From Rhodoferax sp. (GTDB lineage Bacteria > Pseudomonadota > Gammaproteobacteria > Burkholderiales > Burkholderiaceae_C): DNA of 36,754 bases. Numbering within the stretch: position 1 is the first letter of the stretch; every line of letters starts with the position of its first letter. The notes below the pieces were generated by a model that saw only the letters and a list, made by a program, of their open reading frames with translations, made no database searches and was not told the origin of the DNA. Both the position numbers and the translations under genes were made by a program. The stretch spans positions 1-36,754 of the forward strand of contig NZ_JAQTWM010000030.1 of NCBI RefSeq assembly GCF_028689305.1, in the 5' to 3' direction. This document shows, one piece after another, positions 26,277-35,404 of this stretch.

Positions 26277-27422
26277 ATGCAAAAAACAGAGGTTTTGATC
26301 ATCGGCGCGGGCATGGCAGGTGCATCCGCGGCCTATTTCCTCGCGCCCCACTTGTCTGTCACCGTGCTGGAGCGTGAGTCGCAGCCGGGTTACCACGCCA
26401 CTGGGCGCTCGGCGGCCCTGTATTCCGAGACCTACGGCAACGCCGTGGTGCGGGCCATCACCACGGCGTCCAAGGCGTTTTATGAGCAGCCACCACAAGG
26501 GTTTTCACCCTATCCGCTGGTAACACCGCGGGGGGCGCTGAGTGTCGGCGGGGCGGATGACCATGACGCGATGCGGCAGTCGCTGGCTGAGCGGCAGGCA
26601 CTGGTGCCCAACATCGCCTGGTGGAGCCAGGCAGAGGTGCTGCAGCGGGTGCCGGTGCTGCGCCCGCAAGCCGCTCGGTACGGGGTGTTCGAACCCGATG
26701 CCATGGACATGGATGTGCATGCCATTCACCAGGGCTTTTTGCGCGGTGCCAAGGCTGCTGGTGCATCGCTGGTGTGTGATGCCGGGGTTCGGACCATCAC
26801 GCGCGAGGGTGAGGGCTGGCGCGTGGAAACCCCGGCCGGGTGTTTCTGGGCACCGCTGGTGGTCAATGCGGCAGGGGCCTGGTGTGACGAACTGGCCCGC
26901 CTGGCGGGGGTGAGCCCGGTAGGCTTGCAGCCCATGCGGCGCACCGCCTTCACCTGTGATGTGCCGGCCGGGCATGACACCAGCCACTGGCCGCTGGTGA
27001 TTGATGCCAAGGAAGGTTTCTACTTCAAACCCGATGCCGGCATGTTGCTGGTGTCTCCTGCCAACGAAGACCCGGTGGCGCCGCAGGATGTGCAGCCCGA
27101 AGAGCTGGATGTGGCCATTGCCGTGGACCGGATCGAGACCGCCACCACGCTGCAGATTCGCCAGGTCCGGCGCAAATGGGCCGGATTGCGTTCGTTTGTG
27201 GTGGACAAAACCCCGGTTGTGGGGTTTGCCCCGGATGCACCGGGCTTTTTCTGGCTGGCCGGGCAGGGGGGCTATGGCATCCAGACTGCGCCAGCCATGG
27301 GTGAGCTGGCTGCTGCGCTGGTACGGGGGCTGGCGGTGCCGGCGGCCTTGGCAGCGCTGGGGGTGACCGCAGACGCCGTGTCTGCCGCGCGGCCGGCGCT
27401 GGGTGTCCGCGCTGTCTCGTGA
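26277..27422 (+). CDS. dauA: FAD-dependent D-amino-acid dehydrogenase (DauA-like)
   Basis: A 381-residue flavoprotein of the DAO family, close in layout to Pseudomonas D-arginine dehydrogenase DauA, which deaminates D-Arg, D-Lys and several other D-amino acids. Features are the FAD site LIIGAGMAGASAAYFL at 7-22, GYHATGRSAALYSETYG near 38-54, VNAAGAWCDELARLAGV near 192-208, LQPMRRTAFT, FYFKPDAGMLLVSPANEDPV, and the C-terminal WAGLRSFVVDKTPVVGF and AGQGGYGIQTAPAMGE. GAGG lies 7 bases before the ATG at 26277. Glycine or other amino-acid oxidases are less likely from the central motifs. The preceding hairpin and Arg/Trp-rich frame suggest attenuation. A small membrane-protein gene follows 45 bp later. 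Confidence 0.85.
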   Translation: MQKTEVLIIGAGMAGASAAYFLAPHLSVTVLERESQPGYHATGRSAALYSETYGNAVVRAITTASKAFYEQPPQGFSPYPLVTPRGALSVGGADDHDAMRQSLAERQALVPNIAWWSQAEVLQRVPVLRPQAARYGVFEPDAMDMDVHAIHQGFLRGAKAAGASLVCDAGVRTITREGEGWRVETPAGCFWAPLVVNAAGAWCDELARLAGVSPVGLQPMRRTAFTCDVPAGHDTSHWPLVIDAKEGFYFKPDAGMLLVSPANEDPVAPQDVQPEELDVAIAVDRIETATTLQIRQVRRKWAGLRSFVVDKTPVVGFAPDAPGFFWLAGQGGYGIQTAPAMGELAAALVRGLAVPAALAALGVTADAVSAARPALGVRAVS

Positions 27423-27467
27423 AGCACGCCACGGGCTGGGCGGGTCCAGTCCGGGGACAATAGCGGC

Positions 27468-27869
27468 ATGCAATGGCAAAAAATTCTGATCCCGCTGGCC
27501 TGTGTCGCCCTGGTGCTGACCGGGTACCAGTCCTATGGTTGGGCCGGCGTGGCGGCGGCTACGGGCGCTTTGATGATGTGGCTGCTGCTGCACTTTGGCC
27601 GCATGATGCAGGTGCTCAAGCGCGCCGCCCAACGGCCGATCGGCTATGTGGACAGTGCCGTCATGCTCCATGCCAGACTTCGGCCCGGCCTCACGCTGAT
27701 GCATGTGGTGGCCATGACCCGGTCGCTGGGCGAGCCCCAGAGCCCCAGGGACAGTCAACCCGAGCTGTTTCGCTGGACGGATGCTTCGAAGTCTTATGTG
27801 ACGGCCGAATTCCATGGCGGCAAGCTCAGGACCTGGGAGCTGGTGCGGCCAGCCCCGGCACCGGTTTAG
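27468..27869 (+). CDS. Small membrane protein of unknown function
   Basis: A 133-residue protein with two hydrophobic segments near residues 5-20 and 25-43, then a soluble C-terminal part (RAAQRPIGYVDSAVMLHARLRPGLTLMHVVAMTRSLGE). I recognise it only as a conserved-looking small protein of Burkholderiales and give no function. The ATG at 27468 was chosen because it starts the hydrophobic segment; no clear ribosome-binding site precedes it. It lies 45 bp after the DauA-like gene on the same strand and converges with the glyoxalase-like gene. Confidence 0.7.
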   Translation: MQWQKILIPLACVALVLTGYQSYGWAGVAAATGALMMWLLLHFGRMMQVLKRAAQRPIGYVDSAVMLHARLRPGLTLMHVVAMTRSLGEPQSPRDSQPELFRWTDASKSYVTAEFHGGKLRTWELVRPAPAPV

Positions 27870-27894
27870 GCGCCGGATCGCGCTGCGCGGTGTC

Positions 27895-28602
27895 TCAGAC
27901 CCCGTGGCTGTGAAGCTGGACCACCCCCTTGGGGGTATGCAGGGTGGCAGTGAGATTGACCGGGCCGGTTGCCAGCGTGACGCCGTCCAGGCCGATGGCG
28001 TCATAAGCGGCTTGCAGCTTGCTGGCCGTCGGGTGGGTCACGCTGATGCCCTGCAGCGTCACGCCCGAGCGCGGCAAGCTGTTTCTGGGGTGCAGGCGCA
28101 GCGGTTCGGCGGCATCGGGCTGGCCCCACTGGATCAGGCTCGGCAAGGTGCCGTTGAACAGGCGCTGCCCATCTGCGCGCACGGTGATCTGCCACTGCAG
28201 CAGGCCGCGCCGGGAGTGGCGGCTGGCATGGACGACCGGTCCGCGGTCGATGCCCAGGGTTTTTAACGCGGTACGGGCTGCCTGGATGTTGTCGGTATTG
28301 GCGACAAAATGCACCAGCCGCGGTTCGACGGCCACGGCGGCCTGCAGCGCGGCGTCGTCCATGTCAAACCAGCGCCGGGCGGCGTTTGGGGGTGGCCATT
28401 TGGCCTCCGGGTTGATGGCGATGATTTCAAAATAGGCCAGGGGCTGGCTGGGGGTGGCGATTTTGAACAGGCGGTTATGGGTGCCGAACTGTGCATGCTC
28501 ACCACCCGGGCCCGGTGTGACGCCGAGGGTGGCCTCACACCATTGCACCCCTTGTTCCAGCGTGGCGGCGACGATGACCAGATGATCAATTTGGGTTTTC
28601 AT
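27895..28602 (-). CDS. Glyoxalase-like (VOC-superfamily) protein
   Basis: A 235-residue protein whose start, [28 protein letters not shown], is the classic opening of vicinal-oxygen-chelate folds, followed by [10 protein letters not shown] and [11 protein letters not shown]. It fits the Glyoxalase_3 type, in which a lyase or dioxygenase activity has rarely been shown, so the substrate is unknown. The ATG at 28602 lies 17 bp inside the 3' end of the upstream chemoreceptor gene, meaning the two are very likely on one message. ogt precedes the chemoreceptor, giving the order ogt-MCP-VOC. Confidence 0.82.
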   Translation of the reverse strand: MKTQIDHLVIVAATLEQGVQWCEATLGVTPGPGGEHAQFGTHNRLFKIATPSQPLAYFEIIAINPEAKWPPPNAARRWFDMDDAALQAAVAVEPRLVHFVANTDNIQAARTALKTLGIDRGPVVHASRHSRRGLLQWQITVRADGQRLFNGTLPSLIQWGQPDAAEPLRLHPRNSLPRSGVTLQGISVTHPTASKLQAAYDAIGLDGVTLATGPVNLTATLHTPKGVVQLHSHGV

Positions 28603-30679
28603 GCCCTGACGATAGCATCTGCCGCGGCAAATGGCCGGATGGCGCTGCGCCCTCCAGGGTAAATGTGGCGACCATGGTTTTTAATCCGGTGGCAAGTTCT
28701 TCCAGATGATGGGCTGAAGCCACGGCCTGGGCGACCAGGCTGGCGTTGTGTTGGGTCATGTCTTCCATCTCTCGGATGGTGCCATGGACCTGTTCGATCC
28801 CCCGACTTTGTGACACGCTGGTGCTGGTGATCTCGGCCATCAGGTCGGTGGTGCGTTGAATGGCGCTCACAACATCCTGCATGGTTTGCCCGGCGCGGTC
28901 CACCAGGGCGGTGCCGGTGGCCACCTTGGTCACCGAGTCGGAGATCAGCGTGTTGATTTCCTTGGCGGCGTCCGCCGAGCGTTTGGCCAGGCTACGCACT
29001 TCGCTGGCCACCACTGCAAAACCGCGGCCCTGTTCACCGGCGCGTGCTGCTTCCACCGCCGCATTCAGCGCCAGGATATTGGTCTGAAAGGCAATGCCAT
29101 CAATCACTGAAATGATTTCGGCAATTTTTTGCGAGGCGGCATGGATGTCCTGCATGGTGTGCACCACCTGGCCCACCACTTCGCCGCAGGACACCGCGAC
29201 CTGTGAGGCGTTCTGGGCATGCTGGTTGGCCAGGCGGGCGTTGTCCTCACTCTGCTTGACCGTGGTGGTCAGTTCGTCCATGGTCCGGGTGGCCTGGGTC
29301 AGGTTGCTGACCTGGTCTTCGGTACGTTCACGGATGTTGGTGTTGGCAGAAGCAATGTCATTGGCCGCGTCGCTGATGGTATGGCTGGCCCCTTTGAGCT
29401 GCACCACGATGGTGTTGAGCTTGTCGATGGTGTGGTTGGAATCGGCCTGGAGTTGTCCCAGGGCGCCGGTCAGCTTCAGCTGGACCCGCCGTGCCAGGTT
29501 GCCCTGGGCCAGAGCTGCGAACACCTGGCCGATTTCTGTCACCGCGTTGCGGATATTGCCCAGCGTCAGCAGTGCCGCCATGGCAACGGCCAGCACACCA
29601 AACACCACCAGCACCAGCAGATAAAAGCCGCGGTCGCTGTCGGCCGAGGCGCTCTGGATCACGCTTTCCGGCAGGTAATAACTCAGGACCCAGGGGCTGT
29701 CACTCTGCACATTGAGCGTCACGTGGAAGGTGTTGCGGCCTTCTTCCCCCTGCGCCAGCAGTTTGGGTAAATCGGGGTTGCGACGGTCCAGGATCTGGAT
29801 GCCATAAGCCGCATTGGTCAGCATGAACCGGGCCGGCTGCGGCAGGCGCCACCCGGTTTTTTTCTGGTTGGCGGCATCTTCTGCGGTGACGGGCACCAAG
29901 GGAATACCCATCAACGTGGCCTCGATCACGTTGCTACGCAAGATGCCGGAGATCACCCCTTTGAACTGCTGGGTCCTGGCGTCAAAAAACGGCACGGAAT
30001 ACAACAGGCCATGGGTTTCCTTGTCATGGCCACCGGATTTGGAGAGGTACTGGCTGTTGTCACAGGTCCGCATCATCGGTGAGGCAAAGGCCGGTATGCG
30101 CTGCGGGTCGGTGAAGTTGAAGGTGGCGTAGGTTTTTTTGATCAGCGCCATCTGCTGGGGAAAGTAGGCGTATTCGGCGGTTTCGTCTTCCTGCGGGGCA
30201 TCCGGGTTCGGGGCGGCAGCGGCCTCCAGTTCCTGGGCCCCAAACACCAGGGTGTCGTACATGAAGAAGGGGACCTGCCCCTTGCCGGCATCCAGGTTGT
30301 CGAGCACCGCATAGACTTCCGATACGCTGACATTGACGCGCAGGTTGTTGTAGAGCTGCTGGACGGTTTCCTGCCCTTCTGCAGTGAAACGGCCGGTGTC
30401 CACCACGTTTTCATTCTCGCTGGTGCGGTTGCCGCCAGAGATCGCGCGCACGCTGGGCAGCAGGGAAATGGTGCGCAGGTTTTGGTACAGACTGCCAAAC
30501 AGCGCCTCGACCGCATGCTGCCTGGCGCTGACTGCCGTGGCCACATGCGACTGGATGAATTCCTGTTCCAGCGTTTTCTTGCCAGCCAGATGCCACACCC
30601 ACATGCCGATCAGGATCAGCACAGCCAGCCCCATCAGTAAGGCTGCTTGAAGGTATTGATGTCGATTTGGAAAACCCAT
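28586..30679 (-). CDS. Methyl-accepting chemotaxis protein with large periplasmic domain
   Basis: A 697-residue chemoreceptor. The first membrane segment is near 12-30 and the second near 347-370, enclosing about 315 periplasmic residues, the size of a double-Cache sensor; Cache identity is suggested by length and by [26 protein letters not shown]-like linker ([17 protein letters not shown]) and the signalling hairpin with [19 protein letters not shown] follow at about 520-560. No C-terminal pentapeptide is present. The ATG at 30679 follows GAAGAAGG. It lies 44 bp after ogt, and its 3' end overlaps the glyoxalase-like gene by 17 bp. Its ligand is unknown. The signalling region closely resembles that of the receptor at 19163-20797. 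Confidence 0.93.
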   Translation of the reverse strand: MGFPNRHQYLQAALLMGLAVLILIGMWVWHLAGKKTLEQEFIQSHVATAVSARQHAVEALFGSLYQNLRTISLLPSVRAISGGNRTSENENVVDTGRFTAEGQETVQQLYNNLRVNVSVSEVYAVLDNLDAGKGQVPFFMYDTLVFGAQELEAAAAPNPDAPQEDETAEYAYFPQQMALIKKTYATFNFTDPQRIPAFASPMMRTCDNSQYLSKSGGHDKETHGLLYSVPFFDARTQQFKGVISGILRSNVIEATLMGIPLVPVTAEDAANQKKTGWRLPQPARFMLTNAAYGIQILDRRNPDLPKLLAQGEEGRNTFHVTLNVQSDSPWVLSYYLPESVIQSASADSDRGFYLLVLVVFGVLAVAMAALLTLGNIRNAVTEIGQVFAALAQGNLARRVQLKLTGALGQLQADSNHTIDKLNTIVVQLKGASHTISDAANDIASANTNIRERTEDQVSNLTQATRTMDELTTTVKQSEDNARLANQHAQNASQVAVSCGEVVGQVVHTMQDIHAASQKIAEIISVIDGIAFQTNILALNAAVEAARAGEQGRGFAVVASEVRSLAKRSADAAKEINTLISDSVTKVATGTALVDRAGQTMQDVVSAIQRTTDLMAEITSTSVSQSRGIEQVHGTIREMEDMTQHNASLVAQAVASAHHLEELATGLKTMVATFTLEGAAPSGHLPRQMLSSGHENPN

Positions 30680-30723
30680 GTTTGTTTGCCTTCTTCGGGA
30701 TGATTCGTGGGAACCCAGGGAGC

Positions 30724-31299
30724 TTACGACAGCGGTGTGTCCGCAGGGTCATCAAACAGACCCGGTCCGTTGAAACGGGCGTGTTCTATCTGCAGCAGGC
30801 GCAGCTTGGCACCGATGCCGCCATGCGCCGAGAAACCGCCGGCACGGGTACCCGCCGCCAGCACCCGGTGGCATGGCACCACCGGGGCGAACGGATTGGC
30901 GCCCAGCGCCTGGCCCACGGCGCGGGCGGCGCCGGGTTCACCCAGCAGGCGAGCCAGTTCGCCGTAGGTGATGGTTTCTCCCGGGGCCAGGCGGCGCGCC
31001 TGCCGATACACCCGCTGATGAAAGGGCGGCACGCCGTCCATGTCGAGCACGATGTGGGACAAATCCGTCGGCGTTTTCGGCGCGCCGCCGAGCAAGGCCC
31101 GCACGGCGGCCATGGCCTCCTGTACCTGGGGTGGGGCGGTGGCGCTTTCCTCACACCGGGGAAACCGGCGCTGCATACGCGCGCGGGTCGCTGCCGCGTC
31201 CTGTTCGGGCAACTGCACGCCAGTGAGTCCGCAGGCGCTCCAGGCCATGCCGCAGTGGCCGATGGGTGTGTCAAACAGAACGTAGGCTTGAGTCCGCAT
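30724..31299 (-). CDS. ogt: Methylated-DNA--protein-cysteine methyltransferase
   Basis: A 191-residue suicide enzyme that removes alkyl groups from O6-alkylguanine. The acceptor is Cys143 in VPCHRV, preceded by the family signature [14 protein letters not shown] and the helix-turn-helix [19 protein letters not shown]. The C-terminal [19 protein letters not shown] is conserved. There is no Ada-type N-terminal regulatory domain, so it is the constitutive Ogt/MGMT type. The ATG at 31299 starts the conserved sequence. It is the first gene of a unit with the chemoreceptor and glyoxalase-like gene, and its upstream side faces the hydrogenase promoter region. Confidence 0.95.
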   Translation of the reverse strand: MRTQAYVLFDTPIGHCGMAWSACGLTGVQLPEQDAAATRARMQRRFPRCEESATAPPQVQEAMAAVRALLGGAPKTPTDLSHIVLDMDGVPPFHQRVYRQARRLAPGETITYGELARLLGEPGAARAVGQALGANPFAPVVPCHRVLAAGTRAGGFSAHGGIGAKLRLLQIEHARFNGPGLFDDPADTPLS

Positions 31300-31385
31300 G
31301 GTCGAAATCGTAGATCAGTTTGCATTCGGCGGTTGCCTGGAGGGGGATCCCCTTGGTCAGGTGTGCCATTGGGCCAATCTTAAAG

Positions 31386-31441
31386 GTTTTTTGGCCTCTA
31401 GCCCGCACAAAATATGCTTAAGTAGCTATAAATAATGTAGC
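31386..31441 (-). repeat. 56-bp dispersed intergenic repeat, copy 3
   Basis: Read on the minus strand: head GCTACATTATTTATAGCTA, an 18-nt spacer, tail GGGCTAGAGGCCAAAAAAC. Length and spacing match copies at 10022 and 16858. It lies upstream of ogt and of the hydrogenase operon. Confidence 0.85.
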
Positions 31442-31544
31442 AAAAATGCATTGATGAAAAGTGTTGCCGGCGGTCCGGTGCTGGCAGCGTGTGCGGTGGC
31501 GGGCCTGCAATGCTGGTTGCCACCTGGGCTGTCAATCTGCAAGC

Positions 31545-31555
31545 GTGGTAACCAC
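31545..31555. promoter_or_regulatory. Palindrome upstream of the sigma-54 promoter
   Basis: GTGGTAACCAC is a perfect 5+1+5 palindrome about 120 bp upstream of the -24 element, the usual distance of an activator-binding site for an enhancer-binding protein such as HoxA/HupR. Those proteins' sites are poorly defined, so this is a guess from symmetry and position. Confidence 0.3.
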
Positions 31556-31674
31556 CTGGCCGGGCCGCCCTAGCGGCAGGCGGTGGATGCTGGTGCGGCT
31601 TCAGCATGGTCCCCAGACGCAAATGCACCTTCCCGCGATGGGCTTCTAGGGGTTTACACGCAGGTGTCGACTTC

Positions 31675-31689
31675 TGGCACAAAACTTGT
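31675..31689 (+). promoter_or_regulatory. Sigma-54-type promoter of the hydrogenase operon
   Basis: TGGCAC-AAAAC-TTGT matches the -24/-12 consensus TGGCAC-N5-TTGC at all but the last base, with GG and GT ten bases apart. It puts the transcript start near 31700, about 65 bp before the small-subunit start. Membrane-bound hydrogenase operons of Ralstonia eutropha and others are known to use sigma-54. Confidence 0.7.
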
Positions 31690-31765
31690 GACAAAGCCAG
31701 CAGCAAGTCGATGTCTGCCGGTGTGACAGCCGCCTTCCAAACCACCGATAACGAGGAGAAACACT

Positions 31766-32851
31766 GTGGAAACGTTTTATGAGGTCATGCGCCGCCAGGG
31801 CATCTCGCGGCGCAGTTTGCTCAAGTACTGCTCACTGACGGCCACCTCGCTGGGACTGGCGCCCTCGTTGGTGCCGCAGATAGCACACGCCATGGAGACC
31901 AAGCCGCGCACGCCGGTGTTGTGGCTGCACGGGCTGGAGTGCACCTGCTGCTCCGAGAGCTTCATCCGCTCGGCCCACCCGTTGGCCAAGGACGTGGTGT
32001 TGTCCATGATCTCGCTGGACTATGACGACACCCTGATGGCCGCCGCCGGGCATCAGGCCGAGGCCATCCTTGACCAGATCATGACCAAGTACAAGGGCAA
32101 CTACATCCTGGCCGTGGAAGGCAACCCGCCGCTCAACGAAGACGGCATGTTCTGCATCCAGTCCGGCAAGCCCTTCATCGACAAGCTCAAGCACGTCGCC
32201 AAGGATGCCAAGGCCGTGATCGCCTGGGGTTCCTGCGCCTCCTGGGGTTGTGTGCAAGCCGCCAAGCCCAACCCGACTGCCGCCACGCCGATCCACAAGG
32301 TCATCACCGACAAACCCATCATCAAGGTGCCCGGCTGCCCGCCGATTGCCGAGGTGATGACCGGTGTCATCACCTACATGCTGACCTTCGACAAAATCCC
32401 CGAGCTGGACCGCCAGGGCCGTCCGAAGATGTTCTACAGCCAGCGCATCCACGACAAGTGCTACCGCCGCCCGCACTTCGACGCGGGCCAGTTTGTCGAA
32501 GCGTTTGATGACGAATCGGCACGCAAGGGTTATTGCCTCTACAAGGTCGGCTGCAAAGGCCCCACCACTTACAACGCCTGCTCCACCGTGATGTGGAACG
32601 AGGGCACGAGTTTCCCGATCAAGGCCGGCCACGGCTGTATTGGCTGTTCGGAAGACGGCTTCTGGGACAAGGGTTCGTTCTACGACCGCCTGACCAACAT
32701 CCCGCAGTTTGGTGTGGAAGCCAATGCCGACAAGGTCGGTGGCACGGCTGCCGCGGTGGTCGGTGTGGCGGTAGCGGCCCACGCTGCCGCCTCGGCCATC
32801 AAGCGCGCAGCGTCCGCCAAAGAGACGGCCAAAGACACCACCAAAGCCTGA
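31766..32851 (+). CDS. hoxK: Uptake [NiFe]-hydrogenase small subunit, O2-tolerant type
   Basis: A 361-residue Fe-S subunit that carries electrons from the active site to cytochrome b. A Tat signal (SRRSLLKYC, residues 14-22) ends at AHA-M43. Counting from M43, Cys17, 19, 20, 115, 120 and 149 are all present ([21 protein letters not shown]); the extra Cys19 and Cys120 are the hallmark of the [4Fe-3S] proximal cluster of O2-tolerant enzymes. Later motifs [22 protein letters not shown] and [13 protein letters not shown] bind the other clusters. A C-terminal hydrophobic helix ([20 protein letters not shown]) anchors it in the membrane facing the periplasm. The start is GTG at 31766 after AGGAGA. 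The large-subunit gene follows 23 bp later. hupS/hyaA are equivalent names. Confidence 0.97.
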   Translation: METFYEVMRRQGISRRSLLKYCSLTATSLGLAPSLVPQIAHAMETKPRTPVLWLHGLECTCCSESFIRSAHPLAKDVVLSMISLDYDDTLMAAAGHQAEAILDQIMTKYKGNYILAVEGNPPLNEDGMFCIQSGKPFIDKLKHVAKDAKAVIAWGSCASWGCVQAAKPNPTAATPIHKVITDKPIIKVPGCPPIAEVMTGVITYMLTFDKIPELDRQGRPKMFYSQRIHDKCYRRPHFDAGQFVEAFDDESARKGYCLYKVGCKGPTTYNACSTVMWNEGTSFPIKAGHGCIGCSEDGFWDKGSFYDRLTNIPQFGVEANADKVGGTAAAVVGVAVAAHAAASAIKRAASAKETAKDTTKA

Positions 32852-32874
32852 ACCAACACAAGAGGAACAACACC

Positions 32875-34731
32875 ATGGGTGCATACGAAACACAGGGCTT
32901 CAAGCTCGACGACAGCGGCCGGCGGATTGTGGTTGACCCGGTCACCCGCATCGAGGGGCACATGCGCTGCGAGGTCAACGTTGACAAGAACAACGTCATC
33001 AACAACGCCGTCTCCACCGGCACCATGTGGCGCGGGCTGGAGGTGATCCTCAAGGGCCGTGACCCGCGTGATGCCTGGGCTTTTGTCGAGCGCATTTGTG
33101 GTGTCTGCACCGGTACCCACGCACAGACCTCGGTGCGTGCGGTGGAAGACGCACTGGGCATCAAAATCCCGAAAAACGCCCACCTGCTGCGTGGTCTGTT
33201 TGACAAGACCTTGCAGGTGCACGACCACGTCGTGCACTTCTACCACCTGCACGCGCTGGACTGGGTCGACGTGGTGTCGGCCCTCAAGGCTGATCCCAAG
33301 AAGACTTCTGAGCTGCAGCAGCTGGTGTCGCCCAGCCACCCGCTGTCATCGCCCGGCTATTTCCGCGACCTGCAAAACCGTCTGAAAAAGTTTGTCGAAA
33401 GCGGCCAGCTCGGCCCGTTCACCAACGGTTACTGGGGCTCCAAAGCCTATGTGTTGCCGCCCGAGGCCAACCTGATGGCGGTGGCGCATTACCTGGAAGC
33501 GCTGGACCTGCAAAAAGACTGGGTCAAGATCCACACCATCATTGGCGGCAAAAACCCACATCCGAACTTCCTGGTCGGCGGCATGCCCTGCGCCATCAAC
33601 CTTGACGGCAACGGCGCGTCCGGTGCGCCGATCAACATGGAGCGCCTCAACTTCATCAAGGCGCGCATCGACGAGATGAACGAGTTTGTGAAAAACGTTT
33701 ACCTGCCCGATGTGCTGGCCATTGGCACGCTCTACAAACACGCCGGTTGGTTGCACGGCGGCGGCCTCTCGGCCACCAATGTGATGGACTACGGCGAATA
33801 CGCCAAGGTCAACTACGACAAGCGCACCGACCAGTTGCCCGGCGGTGCCATCCTGAATGGCAAGTGGGACGAAATCCACCCGGTGGACCCGCGTGACCCC
33901 GAGCAGATTCAGGAATTTGTGACCCACAGCTGGTACAAATACGCCGACGACACCAAGGGCCTGCACCCCTGGGACGGTGTCACCGAGCCCAACTTTGCAC
34001 TGGGCAAAGCCACCAAGGGCAGCAAAACCAACATCGAGCAGATTGACGAGAGCGCCAAATACTCCTGGATCAAGGCCCCGCGCTGGCGCGGCCACGCGGT
34101 GGAGGTCGGCCCGCTGTCGCGCTACATCCTGGCCTATGCGCATGCGCTCAAAGGCAACAAATACGCGCAGCGCCCCAAGGAACAGCTGGAGTTCTCGGCC
34201 ATGATGGTCAACAGCGGTGTGCCCAAGGCTCTGGGCCTGCCAGAAACCCAATATACCCTGAAGCAACTGCTGCCCAGCACCATTGGCCGCACCCTGGCGC
34301 GCTGCCTGGAGGGCCAGTACTGCGCCGAGATGATGCTGGACGACTACGCCGAGCTGATCGCCAACATCAAGGCCGGTGACACCGCCACCGCCAATGTGGA
34401 GAAATGGGACCCAGCCTCCTGGCCCAAGGAAGCCAAGGGCGTGGGCACGTCAGCCGCACCGCGTGGCGCCCTGGCGCACTGGATCAAGATCAAGGACGGC
34501 AAGATCGACAACTACCAATGTGTCGTGCCCACCACCTGGAACGGCAGCCCGCGGGACGCCAAGGGCCAGATTGGCGCTTTTGAAGCGTCGTTGATGGGCA
34601 CACCGATGGTCAATCCCGAGCAGCCGCTCGAAATTTTGCGCACACTCCATTCGTTTGACCCTTGCCTGGCCTGCTCCACCCATGTGATGAGCCCCGATGG
34701 CCAGGAAATGGCCAACGTCAAAATCCGCTGA
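32875..34731 (+). CDS. hoxG: Uptake [NiFe]-hydrogenase large subunit
   Basis: A 618-residue catalytic subunit that splits H2 at the Ni-Fe site. The nickel ligands are Cys75/Cys78 in [11 protein letters not shown] and Cys597/Cys600 in DPCLACSTH. The precursor ends with 15 residues after His603 (starting VMSPDG), the extension cut off by the maturation protease once nickel is in place; length and cut position are those of Ralstonia HoxG. The ATG at 32875 is preceded by AGAGGAAC; the frame is open further upstream but overlaps the small-subunit gene. It has no signal peptide and is exported bound to the Tat-targeted small subunit. The protease itself is encoded at 36153. Confidence 0.98.
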   Translation: MGAYETQGFKLDDSGRRIVVDPVTRIEGHMRCEVNVDKNNVINNAVSTGTMWRGLEVILKGRDPRDAWAFVERICGVCTGTHAQTSVRAVEDALGIKIPKNAHLLRGLFDKTLQVHDHVVHFYHLHALDWVDVVSALKADPKKTSELQQLVSPSHPLSSPGYFRDLQNRLKKFVESGQLGPFTNGYWGSKAYVLPPEANLMAVAHYLEALDLQKDWVKIHTIIGGKNPHPNFLVGGMPCAINLDGNGASGAPINMERLNFIKARIDEMNEFVKNVYLPDVLAIGTLYKHAGWLHGGGLSATNVMDYGEYAKVNYDKRTDQLPGGAILNGKWDEIHPVDPRDPEQIQEFVTHSWYKYADDTKGLHPWDGVTEPNFALGKATKGSKTNIEQIDESAKYSWIKAPRWRGHAVEVGPLSRYILAYAHALKGNKYAQRPKEQLEFSAMMVNSGVPKALGLPETQYTLKQLLPSTIGRTLARCLEGQYCAEMMLDDYAELIANIKAGDTATANVEKWDPASWPKEAKGVGTSAAPRGALAHWIKIKDGKIDNYQCVVPTTWNGSPRDAKGQIGAFEASLMGTPMVNPEQPLEILRTLHSFDPCLACSTHVMSPDGQEMANVKIR

Positions 34732-34765
34732 GCCGCCCATTGTTAATTCGAGATTGGAGAACTTC

Positions 34766-35368
34766 ATGAAACTGTTGACGCAAAACACCGTACGTGGCCT
34801 GAGTTTGGCCGCCCTGGGTATGGTTGCTGGGCTTGCCCAGGCTCACACCGGGCACGGCACCTCGGGCGTGGCCGAGGGTCTGGCGCACCCCCTGGGGGCC
34901 GACCACCTGCTGGCCATGGTGGCCGTGGGCATCTGGTCCGTGTCGGCCTTGCCGGAGCGCAAAGCCTGGTGGGGCCCGGCCACTTTCATGCTGACGCTGG
35001 TGCTCAGCGCTGCATTGGGCGCTGCGGGTGTGAGCGTGCCGTTTCTGGAGCCACTGATTGCCCTGAGTGTGGTGCTGTTTGGGGTCATGCTGGTGCTGAG
35101 CCGCCAGAAGATGCCGGTGGCTCTGGGGCTTGGCTTGGTGGCCCTGGCCGCCTCGCTGCATGGTTTGGCCCATGGGGCAGAAACCCCGGCGACCGGGTTT
35201 GCCGCTTATGCCGTGGGTTTTCTGGCCTGCACCGCTAGCCTGCATTTCGGCGGTGTGGCTGTGGGCTTGGGTGTGCGCAAGGCCTTGGCGGAAAAAGCCA
35301 CCTGGGTGATGGCCGGTCTGGGCACGCTATGCAGTGGCGCCGGCCTGGTCCTGTTGGGTCAACTCTGA
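34766..35368 (+). CDS. hupE: HupE/UreJ-family nickel permease or accessory protein
   Basis: A 200-residue membrane protein. A signal peptide (residues 1-26, ending AQA) leads to a His-rich start HTGHGTSG. The family motif HPLGADHLLAMVAVGIW comes next, with metal-binding His and Asp, then about five hydrophobic helices and a second His-containing segment LHGLAHGAE. HupE of Rhizobium is a nickel facilitator; UreJ is the urease counterpart. The ATG at 34766 follows TTGGAGA. It sits between the large subunit and cytochrome b genes, an unusual position, which ties it to the hydrogenase and suggests nickel supply. Transport itself is inferred from the family. Confidence 0.88.
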   Translation: MKLLTQNTVRGLSLAALGMVAGLAQAHTGHGTSGVAEGLAHPLGADHLLAMVAVGIWSVSALPERKAWWGPATFMLTLVLSAALGAAGVSVPFLEPLIALSVVLFGVMLVLSRQKMPVALGLGLVALAASLHGLAHGAETPATGFAAYAVGFLACTASLHFGGVAVGLGVRKALAEKATWVMAGLGTLCSGAGLVLLGQL

Positions 35369-35404
35369 ATCCGGTTGCACACCAGCAGTCACAAGGAGAC
35401 CCCC

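Larger units (their letters stand above)
31300..31765. other. Divergent regulatory region, ogt / hydrogenase operon
   Basis: This 466-bp region has no credible gene. It contains repeat copy 3 (31386-31441), a perfect palindrome (31545-31555), a sigma-54-type promoter (31675-31689) and the AGGAGA ribosome-binding site of the hydrogenase small-subunit gene (31754-31759). Its length suits an enhancer-dependent promoter. Confidence 0.65.

Noticed and set aside
26505-28004. Long open frame on - opposite the DauA-like and membrane-protein genes
   Set aside because: Spans two well-supported + genes and reads as His/Pro/Arg-rich shadow sequence.
32533-32874. Open frame continuing upstream of the hydrogenase large subunit
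   Set aside because: It overlaps the small-subunit gene in another frame; the ATG at 32875 has a ribosome-binding site and matches HoxG.
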